The notes beneath the pieces are model-generated. The model ran no database searches and was not told the DNA's origin. It worked only from the letters and a program-made list of their open reading frames with translations. Positions 40,710 through 49,380 of a stretch of 54,017 nt of DNA are shown piece by piece; the stretch's first letter is position 1, and each line of letters begins with the position of its first letter. The position numbers were made by a program, and so were the translations under genes. The DNA is taken from NCBI GenBank assembly GCA_019423725.1, contig JAHZAW010000007.1, positions 55,024 through 109,040 of the forward strand, given 5' to 3'. The DNA is from Clostridiales bacterium (GTDB taxonomy: Bacteria > Bacillota > Clostridia > Lachnospirales > Anaerotignaceae).

Positions 40710-42446
40710 ATGCGTGAACTAATTTGCTATTTAAAAGACTACAAAAAAGAATCTGTTCTGGCACCTCTATTCAAAATGCTGGAGGCGCTCTTTGAACTAT
40801 TCGTCCCCATAGTAATGGCTAAGGTCATCGATGTGGGAATCCCTTCAGCGGACAAGACCTATATCATCAAAATGTGCCTTGTTATGATACTTCTTGGCAT
40901 AATCGGTCTTGCCTGCTCCATAACCGCCCAATATTTTTCAGCTAAAGCCGCCTGCGGTTTTGCCACAAAATTGAGGCACTCCCTTTTTGAACATATACAG
41001 TCCCTGTCATTCACTGAAATGGACATCACCGGTACGTCAACGCTCATAACAAGGATGACCAGCGATATAAACCAGGTCCAGAACGGTGTAAATATGTTTT
41101 TAAGACTTTTTATGCGTTCTCCCTTCATCGTGTTCGGAGCAATGATCATGGCCTTTACCATTGATGTGAAGGCAGCCCTCATATTTGTTGTTGCAATTCC
41201 TGTTTTGTCTGTGGTCGTTTTCGGGATAATGTATGTGAGCATACCCTTATACAAAAAAGTACAGTCAAGACTTGATACAGTCCTTGGGATCACCCGTGAA
41301 AACCTCACAGGTGTGCGTGTAATAAGGGCTTTCCACAAGGAGGACAGCGAGACTGAAAGGTTTGAGGATGCCAACAACGCCCTTGCCTCCCTTCAGATAT
41401 TCGTTGGAAAAATATCAGCTCTTATGAATCCTGTGACCTATGTGGTCGTAAACTTAGCCATTGCTGCCATCGTCTGGACCGGCGGAGTCAGGGTCAACAC
41501 CGGCATTATAAGCCAGGGCGAAGTCGTAGCCCTCATCAACTATATGTCCCAGGTGCTGGTAGAGCTCATAAAACTGGCAAACCTTATAGTTCTCATAAAT
41601 AAGGCCATTGCCTGCGGAAACCGAGTTCAGAGCGTTTTTGAGATCAAATCATCCATGTCAGAAAAGGATGAGGCAGTATCATCTGGAAATAAAAACAGCG
41701 AAAACGTAGTAGAATTCAATAACGTATGTCTCAGATATGGCAGATCCGATGTGGATTCCCTTACGGATATAGATTTTAAAGTAAAAAGAGGCGAGACCAT
41801 AGGAATAATCGGAGGCACAGGCTCAGGAAAGAGCTCAGTCGTAAATATGATACCTAGATTCTATGATGCCTGTCAGGGTGAAGTCCTGGTTGATGGTGTA
41901 AATGTCAAGGATTATTCCATAGATGCCCTCCGCAAAAAGATCGGCATAGTTATGCAGAAGGCAGTTCTCTTCAAAGGCACAATAAGGGATAACCTCCTCT
42001 GGGGAAATGAAAATGCCACCGATGAGGACATATATGAGGCCCTTAAGGTATCCCAGGCCCTTGAAGTAGTCGAAGGAAAAAGGAAAGGCCTTGATTCTGA
42101 GGTATCCCAGGGAGGAAAGAACTTCTCCGGAGGCCAGAAACAGCGTCTTACCATTGCCAGAGCCCTTGTGAGAAAGCCAGAGATCCTTATACTTGATGAC
42201 AGCGCCTCTGCCCTTGACTATGCAACGGACGCTGCCTTAAGGAAGGCCATAAGGGAAATGCCGAAAAGTCCTACGGTATTTATCGTATCCCAGAGGGCTT
42301 CTTCCATACAATATGCCGACAAAATAGTCGTCCTTGATGATGGAAAGATAGCCGGAATAGGCACCCATGGTGAATTATTGGAAAACTGCCCTGTTTATCA
42401 GGAAATATATTATTCCCAGTTTTCAAAGGATAAAAAGGAGGTGTGA
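40710..42446 (+). CDS. heterodimeric ABC exporter subunit with degenerate ATP site
   Basis: A 578-residue half-transporter: six membrane helices in residues 1-300, then an ATPase domain. Walker A is GGTGSGKSS near 370, and the signature FSGGQKQR is canonical. Walker B, however, reads LILDDSAS, with Asp in place of the catalytic Glu. Its partner, encoded next, has the reverse pattern. This matches asymmetric type IV exporters such as BmrCD, LmrCD and TM287/288, which export drugs, peptides or lipids. This subunit supplies the non-catalytic Walker B and the good signature. The operon starts here, divergent from the LysR gene. Confidence 0.93.
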   Translation: MRELICYLKDYKKESVLAPLFKMLEALFELFVPIVMAKVIDVGIPSADKTYIIKMCLVMILLGIIGLACSITAQYFSAKAACGFATKLRHSLFEHIQSLSFTEMDITGTSTLITRMTSDINQVQNGVNMFLRLFMRSPFIVFGAMIMAFTIDVKAALIFVVAIPVLSVVVFGIMYVSIPLYKKVQSRLDTVLGITRENLTGVRVIRAFHKEDSETERFEDANNALASLQIFVGKISALMNPVTYVVVNLAIAAIVWTGGVRVNTGIISQGEVVALINYMSQVLVELIKLANLIVLINKAIACGNRVQSVFEIKSSMSEKDEAVSSGNKNSENVVEFNNVCLRYGRSDVDSLTDIDFKVKRGETIGIIGGTGSGKSSVVNMIPRFYDACQGEVLVDGVNVKDYSIDALRKKIGIVMQKAVLFKGTIRDNLLWGNENATDEDIYEALKVSQALEVVEGKRKGLDSEVSQGGKNFSGGQKQRLTIARALVRKPEILILDDSASALDYATDAALRKAIREMPKSPTVFIVSQRASSIQYADKIVVLDDGKIAGIGTHGELLENCPVYQEIYYSQFSKDKKEV

Positions 42447-42448
42447 TC

Positions 42449-44200
42449 ATGGCCGATAAAAACTCATATCAGAAAAGGACAATCAAAAAAGTGCTTAAAA
42501 AAATAAGGCCGTATTCACCCCTTGTAGTGATATCCCTTATATTTGCTGTAATAACCGTGGCCCTTACACTGTATTTTCCTCTTCTCACTGGAAAGGCGGT
42601 GGACTGTATAATATCTGAGGGAAATGTTGACTTTGACAGCATCCGCCCCATAATAATACAGATGGCCATTATAGCAGCCATTACGGCTTTGAGCCAGTGG
42701 GCAATGAACATTTGCAACAACCATATAACATACAATGTCAGCCGTGACATGAGGGACGAAGCCTTTAAAAAAATAGAAATACTTCCCCTTAAATATATAG
42801 ACAACCATTCTTCAGGCGATATCGTAAGCCGTGTAATAGCTGATGTGGACCAGTTTGCCGATGGTCTTTTAATGGGATTTACCCAGCTTTTCACCGGAGT
42901 GCTTACTATAATAGGAACTTTGTTCTTTATGTTCAGCGTAAATGTTGCCATAAGCATAGTTGTCCTTCTTGTGACTCCCGTATCTCTTTTTGTAGCGGCA
43001 TTTATAGCCAAGAGGACCTATAAAATGTTCCGTATACAGTCAGAGACCAGAGGCGAGGAAACGGCCTATATAGACGAAATGATAGGAAATCAGAAGGTAG
43101 TACAGGCATTCAGCCGTGAAGACAGCACCCTTGAGAAATTCGACGAAATAAACGGACGTCTTGAAAGGGCTTCACTTTTGGCGACTTTCTTCTCATCCAT
43201 AACTAATCCGTCGACACGTTTTGTAAACAGCCTTGTTTATACAAGCGTCGGCATTGCCGGAGCCCTCTCTGTAATAAGCGGAAGGCTCAGTGTCGGCCAG
43301 CTCTCAGCATTTTTGAGTTATGCCAACCAGTATACAAAGCCATTCAACGAAATTTCAGGAGTAGTTACGGAGCTTCAGAATGCCATTGCCTGTGCAGCCA
43401 GGATATTTGAACTCATTGAGGAAGAGCCCCAGATACCCGATGCTGAAGACGCCGTTGTACTTGGCGAGGCTGAAGGAAACGTAAAACTGGATAATGTATG
43501 TTTCAGCTATGTTCCAGATAAAAAACTCATTGAAAATCTTAATCTTAATGTGAGATCAGGCCAGAGGATAGCCATAGTAGGCCCCACTGGCTGCGGAAAA
43601 ACGACCCTCATAAACCTGCTCATGCGTTTCTATGATGTGGATGATGGAAGCATATCCGTTGACGGTAACGACATAAGGAACATCACAAGAAAAAGCCTTC
43701 GTTCAAACTATGGTATGGTGCTTCAGGATACCTGGCTCAAGACAGGCACCATTAAGGAAAACATAATTATGGGCAGACCAGATGCAACCGATGAAGAAAT
43801 AATCGCAGCGGCCAAGGCTTCCCATGCTGACAGTTTCATAAGAAGGTTGCCCCAGGGATATGATACATTTATAACTGAGGATGGAGGAAGCCTCTCCCAG
43901 GGCCAGAAACAGCTCTTATGTATAACAAGGGTAATGCTCTGTCTTCCTCCCATACTTATCCTTGACGAAGCCACATCTTCCATCGATACAAGAACAGAGC
44001 TCAAAATACAGCATGCCTTCCAGCAGATGATGCAGGGCAGAACAAGTTTTATAATAGCCCATCGTCTTTCGACCATTCAGGATGCGGACGTTATCCTTGT
44101 AATGAAAGACGGCCATATAATCGAACAGGGAACCCATACTGAGCTCCTTGCTAAAAATGGTTTTTACGCCAAACTGTATAACAGTCAGTTTGCCGTATAA
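42449..44200 (+). CDS. heterodimeric ABC exporter subunit with catalytic Walker B
   Basis: A 583-residue partner of the preceding subunit, again with six membrane helices followed by an ATPase domain. Walker A GPTGCGKTT and Walker B LILDEATSS are catalytic, but the signature is LSQGQKQ instead of LSGGQ. The canonical ATP site would therefore form from this Walker A/B and the other subunit's signature. The degenerate site would be the opposite pair. The ATG at 42449 lies 7 bases after GGAGG, 2 bp past the previous stop. A terminator follows at 44228-44264. Confidence 0.93.
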   Translation: MADKNSYQKRTIKKVLKKIRPYSPLVVISLIFAVITVALTLYFPLLTGKAVDCIISEGNVDFDSIRPIIIQMAIIAAITALSQWAMNICNNHITYNVSRDMRDEAFKKIEILPLKYIDNHSSGDIVSRVIADVDQFADGLLMGFTQLFTGVLTIIGTLFFMFSVNVAISIVVLLVTPVSLFVAAFIAKRTYKMFRIQSETRGEETAYIDEMIGNQKVVQAFSREDSTLEKFDEINGRLERASLLATFFSSITNPSTRFVNSLVYTSVGIAGALSVISGRLSVGQLSAFLSYANQYTKPFNEISGVVTELQNAIACAARIFELIEEEPQIPDAEDAVVLGEAEGNVKLDNVCFSYVPDKKLIENLNLNVRSGQRIAIVGPTGCGKTTLINLLMRFYDVDDGSISVDGNDIRNITRKSLRSNYGMVLQDTWLKTGTIKENIIMGRPDATDEEIIAAAKASHADSFIRRLPQGYDTFITEDGGSLSQGQKQLLCITRVMLCLPPILILDEATSSIDTRTELKIQHAFQQMMQGRTSFIIAHRLSTIQDADVILVMKDGHIIEQGTHTELLAKNGFYAKLYNSQFAV

Positions 44201-44227
44201 ATATAATCGTCCTGAATAATCTCCTTT

Positions 44228-44264
44228 AAAAAATCCCGCTGTCATAAATGCCAGCGGGATTTTC
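44228..44264 (+). terminator. terminator of the ABC exporter operon
   Basis: AAATCCCGCTG and CAGCGGGATTT form an 11-bp stem, followed by TCC, so the T-tract is only partial (ATTTTCC). Confidence 0.75.
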
Positions 44265-44352
44265 CTCTCGAAGTTATTTTCTCATTAATAAATATAAATT
44301 GTGCGTCCTCGGTCAGTATGATAAAATATTTATAGTGTAAGGAGGTTATTTT

Positions 44353-44616
44353 ATGTCTCAGCTCATCCTCGATTATTTATTTATTATAATACTCCCATTT
44401 TTAGTAGGCGTTATGCTTCGTCTTGTGGCCGACAGAACCAGGAAACCATTTATTGTAACCATATGCCTGTCTGTCTTAGCCGTGCTTATGTGGATACTGT
44501 CAGCTGTGATGTCAAAAAGCGGCAGTGATACTGGCAGTATAAAAGCTTTAATGACCTCATTCTCAGCCATCGGCTCCATTGCTGTGGGATTATTGATCCG
44601 TATTCTGAGACGTTAG
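44353..44616 (+). CDS. small membrane protein, 87 residues
   Basis: Three hydrophobic helices fill most of the protein: about residues 5-24, 32-52 and 66-85 (LIIRILRR-type basic end). AAGGAGG stands 8 bases before the ATG, so translation is likely. I do not recognise a family. It is a single gene with a terminator downstream. Confidence 0.65.
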   Translation: MSQLILDYLFIIILPFLVGVMLRLVADRTRKPFIVTICLSVLAVLMWILSAVMSKSGSDTGSIKALMTSFSAIGSIAVGLLIRILRR

Positions 44617-44672
44617 CACCTCAACACCAGCTGTACTTTTGTGGATCTTATAATATTAAATCCAAACGCAAA

Positions 44673-44705
44673 ACAAGCCTCTGGGTTAACCAGGGGCTTA
44701 TTTAT
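44673..44705. terminator. terminator between the small membrane gene and the SLH gene
   Basis: AAGCCTCTGG and CCAGGGGCTT form a 10-bp stem with one mismatch or wobble. TATTTATAT follows on the plus side and GTTTTG on the minus side. Confidence 0.75.
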
Positions 44706-44710
44706 ATGTA

Positions 44711-45562
44711 TCAAAGATTATAGAAAACCATAAAATTCCTTATTATCTGGGCTATTTCAGCTCTGGTGGCTATGCCCTGGGGATCAAGGGTGTTGTTTTC
44801 TTTTCCGCTTATTATTTTATTTTTAAGAGCCCACTGCATGGGACCTCCTGCGTATCCGCTGACTTTAGCATAATCACTGTAGTCAAGAAGCTCAACTCCC
44901 GTTGTTTCGAGACTGCTGAATTTTCTGTACTGAGCATATCTGTACAGTATAGACACCAGCTGCTCCCTTGTGATGCTGTCATCAGGTCCAAAATATCCTC
45001 CGCCGTAGCCCTTCATAACTCCTGTCTCAGAACACCATGCTATGGCATCGGCATACCAGGCATCCTCAGGAACGTCAAGATATGACCAGTATACCTTTTC
45101 ACTGGTGCCGTCTATATTTCTTATTATAAGGGCTATGGTGCCCCTGGTTGCCTTATCATCGGGACTGAATGTGGTTTTTGAAGTTCCGTTCATTACTCCC
45201 CTGTCCACGGTGAAACTTACAGCATCGGCATACCAGGCGTCTTTACTTACATCACTGAATCTGCTGTCTGTACTGCTGCTGTCAATTTTACTTTCATCAG
45301 TTTTATCTTTCTGTGCCTCACCATTTTCTGATGTATTATCTGCTGTTTCTGAAACCGTCTTAGTTTCCTCAGTATTCTGGATGTTTTGTGCGTTTTCAGA
45401 TTTTTCGGTATTTTCTGATGTATTTTCAGCTGTTTCTGTTTTCGCTGCTTCACTTACAGCTGCTTTTGATGTGTTCTCTGCCGCCATGGCTGAAGTCATT
45501 GCCGTAAACGGTGACGCGGCCATAACAGCTGCCGCGGCTATATATAAAAATCTCTTTTTCAT
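44711..45562 (-). CDS. secreted S-layer homology (SLH) domain protein
   Basis: A 283-residue exported protein. A signal peptide (KKRFLYIAAAAVMAASPFTA, with cleavage likely after AMA near 27) is followed by a low-complexity Glu/Thr/Asn/Lys region to about residue 100. Three SLH repeats come next: DVSKDAWYADAVSF with FSPDDKATRG, DVPEDAWYADAIAW with FGPDDSITREQLV, and DYSDYAKVSGYAG with LDPQGIATRAEIAQ. SLH repeats bind pyruvylated cell-wall polymers. No other domain is present, so it may be a simple wall-coating or tethering protein. I start at 45562, 8 bases after AGGTGG. Confidence 0.9.
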   Translation of the reverse strand: MKKRFLYIAAAAVMAASPFTAMTSAMAAENTSKAAVSEAAKTETAENTSENTEKSENAQNIQNTEETKTVSETADNTSENGEAQKDKTDESKIDSSSTDSRFSDVSKDAWYADAVSFTVDRGVMNGTSKTTFSPDDKATRGTIALIIRNIDGTSEKVYWSYLDVPEDAWYADAIAWCSETGVMKGYGGGYFGPDDSITREQLVSILYRYAQYRKFSSLETTGVELLDYSDYAKVSGYAGGPMQWALKNKIISGKENNTLDPQGIATRAEIAQIIRNFMVFYNL

Positions 45563-45729
45563 ATTCATTTCCACCTTTCATACATACAGGTTTACTCTAC
45601 TAAAGTATACATAAATCCTGAAAATACTACAACTATTTTAATCTTTTCGTAAGAAATTAAGTATGTCTTAAATTACAGTATATATTCAGTTTTATATACA
45701 TTTATATACAATAACCCCAAAAGCACAGA

Positions 45730-45771
45730 AAAAAGCACTTTTTCCCCTTGAGGATCAAGTGCTTTTTATTA
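45730..45771. terminator. terminator after the DUF378 gene
   Basis: AAAAAGCACTT and AAGTGCTTTTT form an 11-bp stem with A/T tracts on both sides, so it works in either direction. The surrounding 45575-45854 has no ORF I can support. Confidence 0.8.
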
Positions 45772-45854
45772 TGCTTCTGTTATCAAGTACCTATAAGTGC
45801 AGTTATGCCCCTTTTGAGACACTTAAAAACTTTAGTTCATGAATCAGGCCTTTA

Positions 45855-46067
45855 TCATTCTGCACTTCTTCTTAAATGAGTGTACATAAAAAGTCCGTAT
45901 ATTCCCGCAAGGCCTACAACGGCAAATATGACCCTGGCGATCCAGTTGAGACCGCCGCCGAAAATAGCGGAAACAAGATCGAAATTAAAAAATCCGATCA
46001 GTCCCCAGTTGAGCGCTCCGACAATGATTAAAGTCAGGCAGATAATGTCCCAAAACCTTGAGTTCAT
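45855..46067 (-). CDS. DUF378 family small membrane protein (YuzA-like)
   Basis: A 70-residue protein with two membrane helices (residues about 8-27 and 40-62) and the DUF378 pattern IVGALNWGLIGFFNFDLV, then AIFG...RVIFAVVGLAGIY. The function is unknown. A strong AGGAGGAG site lies just before the ATG, inside the tail of a short ORF downstream of dut. Confidence 0.9.
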   Translation of the reverse strand: MNSRFWDIICLTLIIVGALNWGLIGFFNFDLVSAIFGGGLNWIARVIFAVVGLAGIYGLFMYTHLRRSAE

Positions 46068-46068
46068 A

Positions 46069-46167
46069 TTACTCCTCCTTCATAAGAATTTTTACTTCTT
46101 CCTCGGATAAGTATCTGCCGAAAAGCTCTTTTTTATACCCCTGAATGTCCAAATCCGCCGTCAGCAC
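46069..46167 (-). CDS. possible 32-residue protein overlapping the dut 3' end
   Basis: A GTG-started frame overlaps the last 12 codons of dut and stops one base before the DUF378 ATG. It carries the DUF378 ribosome site in its final codons. The encoded end, GYKKELFGRYLSEEEVKILM, is strongly charged and helical and looks like real protein rather than random translation. The ribosome site for the GTG is weak. It may be a tiny coupling ORF or a decayed gene end. Confidence 0.3.
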   Translation of the reverse strand: MLTADLDIQGYKKELFGRYLSEEEVKILMKEE

Positions 46168-46582
46168 GTTCTGTTTCATCCAGGCTTTCACATTCGCTCC
46201 ATTCTATCCTTTCATATCGGTTTATTACCATCTGAGCTATCCTGTCTCCACGTTTTACCAAAAAGCCTCTTTCGCCGTGGTTTATTATTATTACTCCGAT
46301 CTCTCCTCTATAGTCTGAATCTATGGTTCCGGGAGAATTTACCATGGTTATGCCATTTTTAAGAGCCAGTCCGCTCCTTGGCCTTATCTGGGCCTCATAG
46401 CCTTCCGGAAGAGCTATTTTTATGCCCGTTGGTATGAGCTTTATCTCTCCTCTTCTTATCATGGTATCCTCATGTACATTGGCATATAGATCCATGCCAG
46501 CAGCTCCCTTTGACATATACTTTGGAAGCGGAAGATCCTTAGCGTCATCAGTTTTAGTTATATAAAAATTGTTTTCCTTCAT
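46133..46582 (-). CDS. dut: dUTP diphosphatase
   Basis: A 149-residue trimeric dUTPase that hydrolyses dUTP to dUMP and keeps uracil out of DNA. The five motifs are in order: GAAGMDLYAN (I), RPRSGLALKNG (II), GTIDSDYRGEIGV (III, catalytic Asp), RGDRIAQMVI (IV) and the C-terminal RADGGFGHSG (V). The start overlaps the end of the M16 peptidase gene by 29 bases in another frame, so the two are coupled. Confidence 0.97.
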   Translation of the reverse strand: MKENNFYITKTDDAKDLPLPKYMSKGAAGMDLYANVHEDTMIRRGEIKLIPTGIKIALPEGYEAQIRPRSGLALKNGITMVNSPGTIDSDYRGEIGVIIINHGERGFLVKRGDRIAQMVINRYERIEWSECESLDETERADGGFGHSGV

Positions 46583-47831
46583 CTATCATTCCCTCAATAT
46601 CCATTCCTTCAATGTTTCCTACGGCTGAAAAGCTGAACATATCAGCGTCAAATATCTCATCTATGACATCTTTGAGAGCGGAATAATCTACCATATCCAT
46701 TTTTTCCAAAATCTCTTCCATGGAAAGGACCCTTCCCGTAAGTATCATTCCTCCGCCATTGCTCGTAAGACGTCCGGCGGTGCTCTCACTGCCTATTATA
46801 TAATTGCTTATTATCTGTTCCTTGGTGACCTCTATTATCCTGTCGTCTATCCTTTCTTTCTTGAGCCTTCCTATTTCCCTGAAAACGCTCCTGACAACAG
46901 CTTCTGTCTTCTGTGGGCTTGTACAGGCATATACCGTCATAACTCCCGTATCACTGTATGCGGATGTATAGCTGTAGATGGTATATACAAGTCCTTCTTC
47001 TTCCCTTATCTTCTGGAAAAGCCTTGAACTCATTCCTCCGCCAAAGAGCGTATTCAAAACAGCAAGGGCATATTTATGCCTGCTGTCTCTTTTGGGAGCT
47101 TTAAATGTAAAGCAGAGATGCACCTGCTCCACATTTTTATTTATCTTTACAATGGAGGGAAGATATGTTGCTTCCGGATATTCGGCCCTTACATAATTCT
47201 CCCTGCTCCAGCTTCCAAAAACATTTTTTATTTTTCTTATGGTCTCATTCTTGTCAAAGTTTCCTGTTATGGCAACTACGGCATTCTGAGGCCTATATGT
47301 CCTCTCATAATATGAAGTTATGACCTTTCTGTCCATATCTGCCAGTATTTCCTTTGTACCGCATATGGGCATGCCAAGGCCTGTTTCCCTCCATACGGTC
47401 TCTTCAAGGGCATCATGCACCAGCTCTTCCGGAGCATCAAGATACATATCTATTTCCTCTTCGATGACCTCTCGTTCCCTTTTGATGTCGTTTTCATCAA
47501 ACTTTGAATTCAGTATCATATCGCTGAGAACATCCAGCGCATGGTCAAAATGTCTGTCCAGCACCCTGGTATAATAACAGGTATATTCCTTTGTGGTATA
47601 GGCATTTATCTGTCCGCCCATGGCATCCATTTCCTCAGCTATCTCCTTGGCGCTTCTTTTTTCAGTGCCCTTGAACATCATGTGCTCTATAAAATGTGAT
47701 ACACCATTTTCTTCAGGTTTTTCACATCTGGTTCCTGTGTTTATCCATATGCCAAAGGCAATGGAGCGGACATAGGGAATGTTTTCAAGAACTACCCTTA
47801 ATCCGTTATCTAAAGTAACTGTTTCTATCAA
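46554..47831 (-). CDS. M16-family zinc metallopeptidase
   Basis: A 425-residue pitrilysin-type peptidase. The inverted zinc motif is HFIEH near residue 46, with the downstream Glu in EEEIDMY (residues about 120-126). The C-terminal half has the inactive partner domain with FGGGMSSRLFQKIREEEGLVYTI. Bacillus relatives (YmxG/MlpA) lie near dut or polynucleotide phosphorylase, as here, and cleave peptides in the cytoplasm. I place the start at a TTG (47831), 7 bases after AGGTG. Another TTG two codons upstream is too close to the site. Confidence 0.93.
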   Translation of the reverse strand: MIETVTLDNGLRVVLENIPYVRSIAFGIWINTGTRCEKPEENGVSHFIEHMMFKGTEKRSAKEIAEEMDAMGGQINAYTTKEYTCYYTRVLDRHFDHALDVLSDMILNSKFDENDIKREREVIEEEIDMYLDAPEELVHDALEETVWRETGLGMPICGTKEILADMDRKVITSYYERTYRPQNAVVAITGNFDKNETIRKIKNVFGSWSRENYVRAEYPEATYLPSIVKINKNVEQVHLCFTFKAPKRDSRHKYALAVLNTLFGGGMSSRLFQKIREEEGLVYTIYSYTSAYSDTGVMTVYACTSPQKTEAVVRSVFREIGRLKKERIDDRIIEVTKEQIISNYIIGSESTAGRLTSNGGGMILTGRVLSMEEILEKMDMVDYSALKDVIDEIFDADMFSFSAVGNIEGMDIEGMIDEGKQFLYN

Positions 47832-48119
47832 TATCAATCACCTGCCAGTTTTTATATAATATCACGTTTGTGACCTTTAGTAAATGACAATCTTCCAAAA
47901 GTATCCTTTCCAAAAAGCCATAGGAAATATGTTCCTGCTTATGCCTCTATTAATATTTACCATCGCTGAAAGCCCCAGTTTCAGGGACTTTTTTTAATTT
48001 TTTCTTAAAATCAGACAGTTGTTGACCCATAATGTTCCATTGCCTGCATACCAAGGAAGGGTTATCATATATGTGTAACATAAATGTAACAAACATTTAA
48101 TATTTAAGGAGAGATGTAG

Positions 48120-48947
48120 ATGAAAAAGAAATTTTTACTTGCCATCACGGCTGCGGCGGTATCTGCTTCTTCGGTCACTGCCTTTGCAGCACCAAAGGAA
48201 ACTAAAAGCTGCTCAGTAAACAGCTTTGACAGTTTTGCCTATAATTATTTAATAAAGTCAGGGCTGATAAGCGACGACTGTATTAATCTTGACGAAGATC
48301 TTTACAATAAACTTTTAAGCTGTGAAAACGGAGACTGCTGCCTTGAAATTTTATTTGAGATGTTAGGCTGCGGCTCACAGCTTCCTGGAGCACCTGATAC
48401 TCCTGAATGTCCTAATATTCCTGACTTTCCCGATGTTCCCGATACTCCCGAAGATCCGGAAACTCCCGATACGCCTGAAGATCCCGATATTCCAGATATT
48501 CCGGATATTCCAGACGTTCCTGATGAACCGCAGATACCTGATGCCCCAGAAGACGGAGAGGTATCCTCACAGGAGTCAGCCTATGCAGCTGAAGTAGTTC
48601 GTCTTGTAAATATCGAACGTGCAAAAGAAGGCCTTGACGCTCTCACTGTGGACACAGCAGTACAGTCAGCAGCTCAGGTAAGGGCACAGGAAACTGTTAT
48701 GAGCTTTTCCCACACAAGACCTGACGGAAGGAGCTGCTATACAGCCCTTGATGAGGCAGGAGCAACTTATTCCGGTGCCGGTGAAAATATCGCCTATGGC
48801 CAGGAAACACCTGATGAAGTCGTTGATACCTGGATGAATTCACCCGGACACAGAGCAAATATATTAAACTCAAGCTATACCCATATCGGTGTAGGCTGCT
48901 ATGATAACGGCGGAACATACTACTGGAGCCAGTTCTTTACATACTAA
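48120..48947 (+). CDS. secreted CAP-domain (SCP/YkwD-like) protein with D/P-rich linker
   Basis: A 275-residue exported protein with four parts. A signal peptide comes first (KKKFLLAITAAAVSASSVTA, with cleavage after AFA near 23). A small Cys-rich segment follows (CENGDCCLEILFEMLGCG). The linker at about 90-145 is built from repeated [DE]-x-P triplets (PDTPEDPETPDTPEDPDIPD-type). The C-terminal CAP domain spans 152-275, with VVRLVNIERAKEGLDAL, SHTRPDGRSCYTALDEAG and the signature GENIAYGQ...NSPGHRANIL. CAP proteins of this YkwD type are common around sporulation and the cell wall, but their activity is unsettled. AAGGAGAG precedes the ATG. Confidence 0.93.
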   Translation: MKKKFLLAITAAAVSASSVTAFAAPKETKSCSVNSFDSFAYNYLIKSGLISDDCINLDEDLYNKLLSCENGDCCLEILFEMLGCGSQLPGAPDTPECPNIPDFPDVPDTPEDPETPDTPEDPDIPDIPDIPDVPDEPQIPDAPEDGEVSSQESAYAAEVVRLVNIERAKEGLDALTVDTAVQSAAQVRAQETVMSFSHTRPDGRSCYTALDEAGATYSGAGENIAYGQETPDEVVDTWMNSPGHRANILNSSYTHIGVGCYDNGGTYYWSQFFTY

Positions 48948-49004
48948 AAATAAGTACCCATTTAAAGACCATATATAAAACATCCACTATTCTTTTATAC
49001 AGCA

Positions 49005-49042
49005 AAGACGCCTGCCTTTTTAAGAGGGCAGACGCCTTTTTA
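49005..49042. terminator. bidirectional terminator between the CAP gene and a small membrane gene
   Basis: On the minus strand AAAGGCGTCTGCC pairs with GGCAGGCGTCTTT through 13 bp with two G-U pairs. On the plus strand the same hairpin runs into TTTTTAATTATTTTT. Confidence 0.8.
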
Positions 49043-49246
49043 ATTATTTTTCAATATTTTGAATATAATTACTGCTGCCGCAGCAGACAAAGCGGAAAAT
49101 GCCGCAAGGAAATACATCACCACATTAGTCAGGTCAAGGAATCCACTGCCGCCTGATGAAAAAAACACCAGTATCAACAATATCACAAATAATATGCACA
49201 GTATCACCATAACAGTACCAATTATCTTTAAGGCTTTTCTTTTCAT
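49040..49246 (-). CDS. small membrane protein, 68 residues
   Basis: Two hydrophobic helices at about residues 8-29 and 41-63, with a basic start (MKRKALK) and end (KILKNN), connected by a Ser/Gly loop. GGGAG lies 10 bases before the ATG. I do not recognise a family. It is monocistronic, between two terminators. Confidence 0.6.
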   Translation of the reverse strand: MKRKALKIIGTVMVILCILFVILLILVFFSSGGSGFLDLTNVVMYFLAAFSALSAAAAVIIFKILKNN

Positions 49247-49309
49247 ATTTCTTCACTCCCTGCTCTGGCGGCCTTTTCTTACTTTTATTGTATCATAATA
49301 TAATACTTG

Positions 49310-49360
49310 GAGAAAATAAAAACACCCTGAAATGAGGCTTATTAGGCCTGTCATTCAGGG
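49310..49360 (-). terminator. terminator after ftsW
   Basis: CCCTGAAATGAGGC and GCCTGTCATTCAGGG form a stem of about 13 bp with a small internal mismatch. It is followed on the minus strand by TGTTTTTATTTT. It closes the mur/fts run. Confidence 0.88.
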
Positions 49361-49380
49361 CATATGTTTTCAATATGTAT

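Noticed and set aside
43900..43920. Sequencing error in the ABC signature (LSQGQ)
   Set aside because: The partner subunit has the complementary Asp in Walker B, so the change fits a normal asymmetric exporter.
45563..45854. Small gene between the SLH protein and DUF378 genes
   Set aside because: No ORF with a ribosome site was found. The stretch holds the SLH upstream region and a bidirectional terminator.
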